From Polytrichum commune (Eukaryota > Streptophyta > Polytrichopsida > Polytrichales > Polytrichaceae): 64,000 nucleotides of DNA. A model generated the notes under the pieces. That model was given only the letters and a program-made list of their open reading frames with translations. It had not been told where the DNA came from and ran no database searches. Both the position numbers and the translations under genes were made by a program. Location: assembly GCA_950295325.1 (NCBI GenBank), contig OX485803.1, positions 56,375,554-56,439,553 of the forward strand. The letters run 5' to 3'. Shown here in pieces: positions 45,635 through 56,438 of the stretch (position 1 is the first letter of the stretch; each line of letters opens with the position of its first letter).

Positions 45635-48434
45635 GTTGAACTTGCTGCTCTAGACTATCAGAAAACACGATTGGTTCGTGTTATGGGCAAGGGAGGAAGA
45701 CTAAGATTTGGTCAAGATGGGGAAGCTGAAGTGGTCAGTGCACGAGGGTATTATTTTCTCTCTGTAAATCAATGTTAATTGAGAACAGTGAGTGGTTGTG
45801 CTAATAATAAGAGAGTCCAGAGGGTTCAGACTGTTCAACCAGAGGGATGTTAGCACATGTAAAGGTATTCATGAATAGCTTGGCCATAACATGCTGATGT
45901 ATTTTTTGAGATCCACCCTTATTCAATGTGCTTCAATTTACTATTTCCTTCGGAAGTTATGTTTTCTTTGAACCAACTCATGGTCAAGTTCACACAGTGG
46001 TCAGGAAGTATCAGATGTAGACCTTGTTGCAATTTAGAATAACATGCAACACTTCTGGTATAGTGATGGCGACATTGAGCCTGTTGGTGCAGTCAGCAGC
46101 AGTGTGGAGATTCATGCCATTTATTGAGGGCACATGTATTTGGGATTATTTTGCAGGGAAAATCATCTATGGTGGCTGCATTATCCCAAAGCGATGTCTA
46201 TGTTGATGATAGGTACTATCTTGCCCTTAGTATTAGTGCCTCCTTTTCAGAATCTATACAATGAAGTAACACTAAATGATTCAAATAAAGGAAGTCAAAT
46301 AGAGAAAAAACCCCTACTAACATCAGTGCCCCACTAGCCATGTATTGTTCATGGGTTTCCCCATGCTACAATATAAGATGAAATGCCTTTGCTTTTGAGT
46401 ATGCTCAAGTTAACTATACGTTTTACTTGTGTGTACCCATCTAATATTTGACATGCATAACAGATGCTAAACTACAGTCCTGAGCATCTTTTGGCACTGA
46501 TTTGATGGACCTCTCTATGTTTTGTTTTTCATTGGAAATATTTTATGTTATTCTACCTTCTTTCAACTTTTTTCATTGAAGTGCAACTCTTGAACCTCAC
46601 TGATGAGGTGGAGGGTGTTGCAGATTATTTGCAACACTTGATTCTCGTGTGCGAAGTGTGGTCTTGCCTTCAGGGTAATAAGTCCCATCATCCTCATACC
46701 CCAAAACCATCTTCTTACTTAATCCGTGGACCCCAAATATTCCTGTTACAACAGTACATGCATGTGAAATCAATGCATTTATCGATGTTTCTGGATGTAG
46801 ATCATTGCCTTGGACACTTGGGTGGTAGCAGACAAAAGTGGACTAAGAAAGTGATTGTCACCTCTTGCAATTGCAGGCAAAAAATACTGCTAAGCGACAC
46901 AGTTGGTTTCATATCTGACCTACCTCACCAGGTTAGTTTGATTCTTGGGTATGTTAACACAGTTCTTGGTGCATGTCATGTCAGCGGACTTACAAAGTCT
47001 TCATGCAATTCTTGTTGGTTGGCTTACCACTATGCACCGTAGTTCTTTGTTCATATGGTATTTGCATTTGATGGTGTACATAAATTGACAAGATTCAGAG
47101 TCCTTAACTTTGTCAGCACCAGGGGTGTGTTTGTATGCGATGTGTGACAATTACTACAAAACCCCCAAGAAGTATTGAAGTGATATTTAATTTGGTCTAA
47201 CATATTGAATTAATATTAAGCACAACCTTTAAAAAAGAGGAAGTAAAAATAAAGTCAATTGTGACAACGGTCACTAGGTATTCCGAAGTAGGTGAGGAGG
47301 TATGCTCCAGCTGAAGAGTGTTATAGTGGCATTATATTTTCTGGCTTATGTTTCAAAGCCCTATTTGCAGCTGGTGGAGGCTTTTCAAGCAACGTTAGAA
47401 GAGGTTGTTGAAGCCGATTTTTTGCTGGTGAGTCTGCAACATATATCTCTCTGCAAAACTTACAATTGTTTGTATTGTGATGATCAAAACTTTCATTTAG
47501 TATTGCAAAAGAAAATAACTCTCTTAATTATATGTCCGTCCCCTTTTCCAGCATGTTATTGATAGCAGTGCCCCAAATGCGGATGAGCAGCGGGAGGTGG
47601 TGTTAAAAGTCCTTCGAGAAATTGGTGTACCACAAGCTAAACTGGACACCTGCATGGTGGAAGCCTGGAACAAGGTATTTCATGTTTCTGAGTTGATATT
47701 ATGGAACCCCATGATTTCTTGCCCAGAGAGGATGGATGGTCCACACCTAATTGATGACTCACACAGGAGAATTTGTGACCTCTCCGTGACTATGAGGCAG
47801 TTCAAATCAACAATGATGAGGGAAATGAATTTGTTTGCATACAACACTGGAAGGTCGTTCTTGTGATTCATTTGTAGCAAATAGTGAAATGAAACTGCTA
47901 TGCATCACCTATTATCAAGATGAACAGGATTAGTCAATTGGAGTTTCATGTATGTTGTTGAAATGAATTGTTTGTCGATCAACTTCTCTGGAACCAAGCT
48001 CTATGTATACTTTTTGGTTATCAAGGTTGCTTCCATGTATATGTGTTATTTCAGTGAGGTTGTCCTACATCAACTTTGTGATCAACATAGATTGTAATGT
48101 GACTTTTTGGTGGGTAGTGATAGCTTGTTGTCTTGCAACGTTATTCTTTTTGATGCCCACAAAAAGTAACTTGAAAGGAGTTTGATGAAGATTTCATGTC
48201 ATCCAGTGTAAAGAGAGAATACGCAACTAGTATGAACATGCTAAAAGTGTTTAGGGGTTGAGCTTGATAATTGACACAAAGTTGGTGATGGACTTCACAC
48301 AGGTGGATCTCCTGGAAGATACCTCGGAGGACATCAACACACTCATGCTGGATGAGCCACGTACGTTCTGGCCAAATGACCCCCCTGACGAAAATCAATT
48401 ATTCAATAGTCTAGCAATTATTCAAAAAGTTTTG
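45635..48434 (+). pseudogene. captured HflX-type GTPase gene fragment
   Basis: Exon-like pieces on the plus strand keep GT-AG edges. 45635-45747: ELAALDYQKTRLVRV ... GEAEVVSARG. 46157-46212: GKSSMVAALSQSDVYVDD, the P-loop half. 46877-46931: KILLSDTVGFISDLPHQ, the G3 motif. 47371-47427: LVEAFQATLEEVVEADFLL. 47552-47674: HVIDSSAPNADEQREVVLKV ... EAWNK. 48303-48434: VDLLEDTSEDINTL, completing NKVD, the G4 motif. These match the plant organellar HflX/GTP-binding family, which associates with ribosomes. The GAGETELQLQRRR exon, the start of the P-loop and the LFAT(L/V)DP exon are missing, so no working GTPase is encoded. The pieces lie between the two transposition genes, so capture by the CACTA element is the simplest reading. 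Confidence 0.85.
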
Positions 48435-48510
48435 GTGTGTGTTGACTAGGAATTTCTGTTCTCATATTTGTGTTCCACTCACACACATTTGTTATCTTAT
48501 TGTGCACCAG

Positions 48511-48839
48511 GGGGATTTGGCCATTTTAAATAAAAAGTGTTTTAGGGAGGTTGTAGAACGATGTCGCGCAGAGAGAAGAGCGTTAGAAAGCCAAGGCATC
48601 TACATGGATAACAAGGTAAAGCTCAAATGGTCTTGTATACCTGTATATATGATATTTTTGTGGTTCTTTTAGATCTGCTCAATTAACAACTAACCCTGAA
48701 GACTTTGCTTAGACATGTATACCTTCTATCAAAAATCTAATGTAGTGATATTTGGATCCTTGAACAGATTTTGCACATTTCTGATGTTGAAATTAAGGAA
48801 ACAAAGCTGCTTGGCAACTCACCCATCATCATTGTTTCT
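48511..48839 (+). pseudogene. captured TIM44 gene fragment
   Basis: Two exons with GT-AG edges and matching phase: 48511-48615 (GDLAILNKKCFREVVERCRA ... ESQGIYMDNK) and 48768-48839 (ILHISDVEIKETKLLGNSPI). Together they match the C-terminal membrane-binding domain of the mitochondrial import-motor subunit TIM44, where plants have ...ESQGI..DNKILHISDVE.RETK..GNSPI. The rest of TIM44 is missing. They follow the HflX fragments in the same orientation. The two genes are unrelated, so this is a second capture by the same transposon. Confidence 0.85.
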
Positions 48840-49412
48840 GTGAGAATTTACCTCCCACTACCTTCACATGAATGTGTTTTTTTGCTCAACACTTAGTTTG
48901 GTTGTAGGATAGCTTTATTGCCTTTATATGCATTAAAATGCAGAGGTGTCCTTGATTCACTTTTAGGGTCAGGTCAGTGCACAAAATTTGCATATGATTT
49001 TGTTGTAATTCTAGAGCACATTTTCAGGGTACTCTAGAGCCAGTAGTTGTGATACAAATCTTTTAGGGTCGTATTTCTTAGAACTCATACATACAGTAGT
49101 TACTTGCAGCTGAGGTCATGTACTCAAAAATGCATTGTTGCTGGTACATCATGTAAGCTTTATTTTGAGGTGAAACGTTGTGAGTGCTATCACAAGAACC
49201 AAGTTCCATATTCGGGTTATGGAATTATATTAGATAGCATTGATGACATTTAAAAGCACCTGAAATTATCCCCGCTTAGTAATAATCAGTAATGTAAGGT
49301 CTTCCCAAGGTCGATACCAATCTGATGCTGGTAAATACATTAGTTGAACAGAAGTACATGGCAAGTTTTATTGCACCAAATACATGGTTTATAATGTTGT
49401 CTAATATTACAG

Positions 49413-49495
49413 GTGGGCAAGACACTTGATACAAGTAAATTTAAGCAACCAGTGAAGGTGCCTTACGGACTTTTCTTTCAACATACAGGGCACAG
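49413..49495 (+). pseudogene. exon-like fragment of unknown origin after the TIM44 piece
   Basis: Between an ATTACAG acceptor and an AG|GTGTGC donor the frame reads VGKTLDTSKFKQPVKVPYGL. It is not part of TIM44 or HflX as I know them and may mark a third captured gene. Confidence 0.4.
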
Positions 49496-50868
49496 GTGTG
49501 CAGTGTGGATACTTCACTTCCATGCCTCAAGTGAATAATATTCATGGAACGCTTAATTATTGCATTTGATAGATCACCGTAGACTGTTGTTTGGCTTAAC
49601 ACTATATAGAGTGTTGATAGGTGATTACTATGTTGGATTCAGTATGGGCTTCTAGATAGAGAGGACGTCATAGGACACTTGGTGATTTATGATAAGTCAT
49701 GAAGAGCACTCTATTCAATTGAATATGAATGGGAAGTTGTGGGAAGTTGTGGGAAGTTGCATCACATGTGAGCTTTTGATGAGTATTTATGATATGTGTG
49801 ATTCTTGGCAGCTAGTGGTGAGTGGAATAAAGAATAAGAGTAATGGATACATATTTGCATCGTATGACTGCTAGCAATCAACCAAGGGTCGAATTCTGTA
49901 AACATGTGGTCGCAACCCTTGCTCCCTTCTTCATTCCTTTTTGCTGAAGGATGATCTGACCAGGGTCAGTCATACTTTTGGTTTATGTGACAGTGCGAAG
50001 TCACATAAAAAGTCAGCACATAGAGAGTTCAGTAGTTAGCAGTTTGGTTCATGTAACTGACGGCAGTGACATGATATGTAGTTGACTTGATATGCTGAAT
50101 ATGTAGTCTGACTTGATATGTTGAATAAAATTGCAATACCTATGTTGTTCTCCACATACAAAAGTTGTTGGTCATTGAACTGGCTGAAGTACTATGAGTT
50201 CAGCAACTAACAATACATTTAACATTGACAATGGACTTGATTTATATTTTTTGATTTCAGTGGGATTTTTATGCACGTGCCTAATTGTTGAAGCATTTGA
50301 GACACTTGACTGCGCGATTTCATGAACTCGTGTCATAGGTTGTTTATAGACTTCATATCTATTGGTATTTTATTATAGTTGGCAAATTTAACTATTATAG
50401 TATATCAATTTGTGGAGGATGTTGTTACTCTGAATTATTAGTCAGTCACATGAACCAAACTTCTCACTACTGAACTGGCTATATGAAGAAGGATTGTGAC
50501 TTTGTACAATCACAAAAACCAAACTTATGACTGACCTAGGTGAGTCTTGTAAGCTAGGGCGTCCATAAGTTGGATGATCCTGAAGCAGATATAGACTTTA
50601 AGGACTGCCACCAAAATCCTTCCAGTCTGAAGTTCTCTTTTAAGCTTACATGAAGGGGGGGGGGGGAGTACGTGTGGCAGCGAGTCTAGTATTCTAGATA
50701 TTGGTAGCAGTCATTTGGTGAACTTGATGGTTAAACTGAGATTTCTGGCATAACCAGTCAAGATCCATGTTGTGAAATTGTAGTGTGATTAGGGTTTTTA
50801 GTTCCCACGCTCAATTCTGCGTGGTTTTCTGAACAGGAGCAAGTGGCATTGACCGCCTTACATTGCAA
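49496..50868. other. CACTA interior upstream of TNP2
   Basis: No gene recognised. Subterminal-type motifs lie at 49965-50075 and 50440-50540. A 13-G run lies near 50646-50658. Presumably contains the TNP2 promoter, although an acceptor-like CTGAACAG at 50829-50836 leaves room for an upstream exon. Confidence 0.4.
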
Positions 50869-53800
50869 ATGGCTAGGCGTGGAGCGATGGGGGCAAGCGA
50901 CCTCCACCTCTGGGAACTAGAGGAGAGAGAGGCAGATAGATTGGGGCTAACGCATTACCGTTGCCCATGCAGGAACTGTATGGGAGGTCGTTGCATCAGT
51001 AGGGGAACCATTCGCAAGCATCTCAGAACCATCGGAAGAGACCCTCAATTCACTGTGCCTATTTTGGTATGTCTACATAACTACTAGGAGAACAGCTGTA
51101 ATATGACTAGAACAGTTCAATATGGCATGGCCAACATTACTGGTTTTTATTAGAATTTGTGACTAGGTCTAGTCACATATGACTGATTCTAATCAAGGTT
51201 GACTGTCATAAGTAACATCCCACCAAAACTAGTCATGCATTCTCACTAAATCCAGTCATATCGGACACGCAATCAGGTAATGTTCCAGTGCTAAAATACT
51301 TTCAACTATTAATTCCGGGGTGTGCTATGTTCAGGCTGGACTCGTGGATGCGGAACAGGACCTTGTTGAAGAGGAAGTTAGGGAAAGCCCTCATCAGCTG
51401 GACAACAACAATGGGGGCATGGACGCAATAAGAATGATCATGGAGTGCCTCTCTAGATACGATAACCTCGAGGACGAAGACCGTGAGGATTGTAGAAGAA
51501 CAGACGATGTGGAGGAGGACGACGCAATCCCCGGGGAGGAAGGGGATTGCACGGCAGATTTAATGGAGGAATTACTTGCGCATGCCCGAACTCCCCTCTT
51601 TGCAGGTGCCACAACAAGTCGCTTGGTCGCAACTCTGCTGCTCCTCAATTGCTTTGCGGTGTTTGGAGTATCGAATGCATTTGCTGATGAACTACTTCAA
51701 CTGCTGCATATTCTCCTTCCAAGCGACAATTACCTACCCCGTTCCCACTATGAAGCCCGGAAGTATGTGGTGAAGCTGGGACTGTCCTATAACAACATTC
51801 ATGCATGCCGCAATGGATGTTGCCTATTCAGGAAGGAGTTGCAGGATGCGAAGTCCTGTCCAAAGTGCAACGCCCCGAGATACAAGTCGGAGTCCAGCCC
51901 AATCCCATCCAAAATCCTACGCCACTTTCCGTTGATTCCCCGTCTGAAGCGCATGTACCGGTGCAAAAGATTGGCGGAACTTAACAAATGGCATGCCAAT
52001 CATAAGAAGGAGGGTATTAACGTGGAATGCGTCCCCGACTCGAAGGCCTGGAAGCATATTGATTCGTTGGATGCCAACTTTACAGATGAGCATAGGAACA
52101 TACGCTTGGGGATGGCATTGGACGGTGTGAATCCGTTCGGAAACCAGTCGCTCAGTCACTCGACATGGCCGGTCCTTCTGGTGAACTATAATTTGCCTGC
52201 ATGGCTAGTGACAAAGCCATTTTTCATCATGCTTGCATTGCTTATTCCAGGTATTGCTTACACTCAGCACTGATGACTGCATCTAGTAACCAGCATGGTA
52301 AGAAGGTTGACTGTGAATAGTGCAATTTCTGAAACCAGTCACCGGTTCCAGTATCTACACTCAGAATTGTTGACTGCATCTAGTAACGAGCATGGTAAGA
52401 AGGTTTACTATAATTTGTCTGCATGACTAGTGACAAAGCCATTTTTCATCATGCTTGCATTGCTTATTCCAGGTCGCGAGAGCGTGACCTCGGAGAACAT
52501 CGATGTGTACCTTACTCCATTGATTGAAGAGCTCTTGGAACTTTGGAAAGGGGTACCAGCCATAGATGTGTCTGAAGAGCCCCCAAGACAGCATTTTAAA
52601 CTACGGGCTCTACTTCTTTGGTGCATTCACGACTTCCCTGCGTACGGACTCACATCTGGCCAAGTCACAAAAGGGTATAGAGCGTGTACCGAGTGTGGGC
52701 CAGATATTACAACTCGGCGGTCAAAGGCTCTCAGAAAGAATGTATATTTAGGTCACCGCCGGTATCTCAGTAGATGGCATCCATATCGTAGGCTCAGGCA
52801 TTCATTTGATGGTCAACAGGAGTACCGACCTCCCCCTCCAATTCTAACAGGATGCGACATCAAGGGCTATGCACAAGAAAGATTGTCCTTCCTGCAAGAG
52901 TCACAGGGAAGAAGAGGTGGAGGAGAAGGCGACCCCATTCAGCGTACCGGAGTGAAGCGGCTCTCCGCTCTGTACAAGCTTCCGTATTGGCAGGTACTTA
53001 GCGCATTCACAGGTTCCAGTAACTGACATTTAGAATTGTTGACTGAATCTAGTAACAAACACGCTTATCTGGTTGAATGTGAATAGTGCAATTTCTGAAA
53101 TCAATCACTGGTTCCAGTAACTGATAGTTAGAATTGTTGACTGACTCTAGTAACAAACACGGTTAGCAGGTTGAATGTGAATAGTGCAATTTTTGAAATC
53201 AATCACTGGTTCCAGTATGTTCAGTTATAATTGTTGACTGACTCTAGTAACCTGGTTGGTAAGAAGAGTGACTGTGAATAGTGCAATTTCTGAAATCCAT
53301 GACTGCCAGTATGGATGAAACAAAATATGGACCTATATCTTTTCAATGAATGCTTAAGAGTCTTTGTCGAAAGTGAGTAAATCTGACGCTGGAATGCTTT
53401 GCTGGGATTTCTGGCAGGACCTCCTCATTAGACATCTTTTGGATCCCATGCACTGCGAAAAAAACATCTGCGAGAACGTGATGAAAACAATTTGGGGAGT
53501 CCGTGACACTTTGAAGGCCCGGCTAGACTTAAAAGAGGCCAACATTCGACCATATCTGCACCCTCTTCCAGGAAGGAAACATGGGTCTGTCGTACTTCCA
53601 ACAGCTCCATATGTACTATCGAAAGAAGAGAAGGCAAAATTCATAGACATTATCCGCAATTTGAAGACTCCTACGAACTACGCTGGCCAACTTGCAAAAT
53701 GCATTGCGTCGGATGGGGACTTGAAGGGGCTGAAATCTCATGACTACCATGTCTTGATGCAACAATTGCTCCCCTTGTGTTTGCGCACTCTCTTAGACAG

Positions 53801-55494
53801 GGATACGCGGGTGGCAATAATACGGCTTAGCCGGGTGTTTGTACGATTGTGCGCAAAATCCGTAGATCCCTCGTCCATGGAACAGTTATTGGAGTACACA
53901 GCTGAGACTCTATGCATGCTAGAGATGGTTTTTCCACCTTCATTCTTTGATGTCATGTCGCACCTCCCCATTCACCTGGTGCAGCAGTTGGATATATGTG
54001 GTCCCGTACACACCCGATGGATGTATCCTATTGAGCGGTACCTGAAGAGACTGAAGGGCTATGTTAGGCAACGAGCAAAACCTGAGGGATCCATGGCGAG
54101 GGGGTACACAATAGAGGAGGCGTTAGGATTTTGCACAGAGTACATGCAAGACTGTGAGCTAACACGCAGGAGGACTTGGGACGACGAGGAGGAAGTAGGG
54201 GCCAAGAGTGAGGTCGCGGAGGGTACAGGTCGATATCGACTCTTGACATCAGAGCTGAGGACACGGATTCACGAGTTTGTTCTCACGAATGCTGAGCCTC
54301 TACAGTCATACAGAGAGTAAGCATCACATGTTTTAGTCATGCACTCTGTCTAGAAGGGACAATGTGACTCTATAGTCAACAAAGGTCTATTGCGTATTAA
54401 TTCCAGTCATCATATTGCAACACATGACTAACAGATAGTAAGCATCACATGTTTTAGTCATGCACTCTGTCTAGAAGGGACAATGTGACTCTATAGTCAA
54501 CAAAGGTCTATTGTGTACTAATTTCAGTCATCATATTGCAACACATGACTAGGGAATTAGATGTTGATGACGTTTACATTTATCTGCCGGCTGTTTTTGT
54601 TATGTAAAAAAATTCCATCCACTGTGGCTTCCAATCAGACGTCACTACTTGGAGATGGAAGCGCGGCACAGAATGCGTGCAGAGATACGTCGTCGATCAC
54701 GGGGCAGAAGAGCAGAGTATCCAGCAATCGCAAGGAATGAGCAGTTTTCTGAGTGGCTTCCAATCGCGGTGCAACGGGATGTGGCAGCAGGCACAGAGGT
54801 CCATGAAGATATTCTTGGCCTTGTCCTACCACCTTCATGCGAGGCAAAATCGTATCGCAGCATGTATGCATACGGGAACCATATACGTGTGCGAGGAGCA
54901 GAGGGCCACTTGTCAACGTGCGACAGCGGAGTAGCTGCAACATTCTCACAATCTTGCCGTTCCAGCAGAAAGGACAAGAATCACAGGCTTGCGAACGTGG
55001 AGTACGTGGGGTGGGTTGAAGAGATTATTGGGGCTGACTATGGGAAGTTTGAAATACTCCTACTGTATTGCAAGTGGGTCCGCGCCACGTGGATTGGGCC
55101 ACGGGCAACTATGAAAAGAGATGAGTACGGTTTCACTCTCGTGAACATTGACCGTACCATTCCGTACTCATCAGATTCGTTTGCGTTTCCTCTTCATGCT
55201 CAACAGGTCTTCTTTGTTGACGATGTGGCACATCCTGGATGGAAGGTAGTTCTACGCAAAGAGGCACGAAGTGTGAGAGTGACTTCCATGGCTGAAGGAA
55301 GACCAGATCTACACTGCCTAAGCTTATGCGACGATGTTGTAACTCAGGGATTGATGGCACATCATGTCGCTGATGATACCGTAGCAATGCCACCTGTTTT
55401 ATCAAGTTCCAGGGAGCTTTCTAGCAACGAGGTGCAGCTTGCTATGCAAATGGAGGATACAGAGGCAGACTACAATGATGAATCACCACAGTAG
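50869..55494 (+). CDS. TNP2-type CACTA transposase (En/Spm family)
   Basis: Catalyses excision and insertion of the element. Five exons: 50869-51066, 51335-52250, 52473-52993, 53418-54316 and 54639-55494. All are GT-AG with consistent phase, open for 1129 codons. Residues about 20-60 form the Cys-rich transposase-associated domain (YRCPCRNCMGGRC). Residues 218-245 (YNNIHACRNGCCLF ... CPKC) and about 322-333 (RLGMALDGVNPFG) open the TNP2 catalytic region, the latter with a likely catalytic Asp. Exon 3 has DFPAYGLTSG, HRRYL and HPYRR. Exon 4 begins at residue 546 with DLLIRHLLDPMHCEKN, the DUF4218 start. Exon 5 has DUF4216 (VGWVEEIIGADYGKFE, EYGFTLVNIDR, HAQQVFFVDD). No frameshift or stop was seen. 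The start is the first ATG in the open exon; an upstream exon is possible. Confidence 0.93.
52185..52474 (+). repeat. 68-bp direct repeat that bounds TNP2 intron 2
   Basis: The end of exon 2 (52185-52252) recurs at 52407-52474 with two differences in 68 bases. The repeat period, 222 bp, equals the intron length (52251-52472). Both copies end CTTATTCCAG|GT, so donor and acceptor lie at the same place in each copy. Confidence 0.93.
53005..53310 (+). repeat. tandem repeat in TNP2 intron 3, about three 98-bp units
   Basis: Each unit carries TTCCAGTA, AATTGTTGACTG, TCTAGTAAC, and GTGAATAGTGCAATTT(C/T)TGAAAT. The same block occurs in intron 2 (52265-52420). Confidence 0.88.
54316..54555 (+). repeat. 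122-bp tandem duplication in TNP2 intron 4
   Basis: AGTAAGCATCACATGTTTTA at 54316 recurs at 54438. The two copies differ at only about three positions, all transitions. The first copy contains the splice donor used by exon 4. Confidence 0.93.
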
Positions 55495-55989
55495 GACTGT
55501 AGGAGCCCAACTACTATCTGTAGAATTTTGGTACAGCAAAAGAGTAGTCACAGAGATTGCACACTTAACAAATTAAAGTTGTATGGACAAAGGGGGTTCA
55601 TTACCAATATAAGTAAAGGAAATTGTGTCTGTGACTATGTTATATCGCAGTCATGACTGAATCCAGTAAAGAAAACTGTCCACATGGCTACGTTATTTTG
55701 CCAACACTTTGGCATCTCAAAAAAGTATGGGAAGGTGATCAATAACGGCTTTGTTGTGAGCATGGGAATTCTGTAGCCTGGTTAAGCATACACGGCAATG
55801 TCGTGCATCTGAAAAGAAAGTGGGAAGATATTCCAAGTGGAATCATGATTTCTGGACGCCCAAGCCAATTACTTACTAATTTTTGAAGGTGTGTTTAGTT
55901 CCTGTTTCTATGATGGGGTGCCTCTAAAATGACACGTGATCATGTTTGCGCGCAGACATGGTAGTGTTGAATAGACGAGCTATTATGTA

Positions 55990-56410
55990 AGTGAAGATTA
56001 TAGACCTACTTCTATATCACAACACTCACCCATGGAGCCAACGACTAGAGGACTTCAAAATCATCTGATTGAAATATATGACAACTATTAGTCAGTTCAT
56101 TTACTACAGGAAGTCATGTAGTCACCCAAACCAACTCTCTTACTGCAGTAAGACATACATAACGCATTAGCATTAGCATGACTACACATAGTGAGCACAT
56201 TAGCATGACTACACATAGTGAGCACTCATAGCATGACTCTGGGAACCGGGCAGGAGAACATATGTCCCGTTCCCGTAGACGTTCCCACCCAGGTCCTCAA
56301 AAATATGACTACGTATATGACTAGACCATGACTGGACCCTCTTAGGACTGATTTTAGACTAAACCAATGACTGAGGTGACTACATAGTCATATGCCCTTA
56401 GTCACATCCG
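55990..56410. repeat. right subterminal repeat region of the CACTA element
   Basis: Dense copies of GACTACACATAGT, AGTCATG and related motifs, including a local duplication of TAGCATGACTACACATAGTG near 56175-56225. Mirrors the left subterminal region. Confidence 0.8.
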
Positions 56411-56438
56411 GTCACATTGGGCTGGTTTTCTTGTAGTG
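56411..56438 (-). repeat. CACTA right terminal inverted repeat
   Basis: Inverse of 34487-34514 over 28 bases, followed by the GGG target duplication. Confidence 0.97.

Larger units (their letters stand above)
34487..56438. mobile_element. complete CACTA (En/Spm) transposon, about 22 kb, gene-capturing
   Basis: Perfect 28-bp terminal inverted repeats begin CACTACAAGAAAACCAGCCC (34487-34514; mirrored at 56411-56438). The flanking GGG (34484-34486 and 56439-56441) is the 3-bp target duplication expected of CACTA elements. Inside are motif-rich subterminal regions at both ends, a TNPA/PTTA-type gene on the minus strand in the left half, an open TNP2 transposase on the plus strand in the right half, and exon-like fragments of HflX GTPase and TIM44 between them. 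Intact ends, intact target duplication and an open TNP2 suggest a fairly recent, possibly autonomous insertion. It sits inside a decayed hAT element. Confidence 0.95.

Noticed and set aside
45635-48839. HflX and TIM44 exons as a single functional fusion gene
   Set aside because: Key HflX exons (GAGETEL region, LFAT(L/V)DP region, start of the P-loop) and most of TIM44 are missing. Treated as captured fragments.
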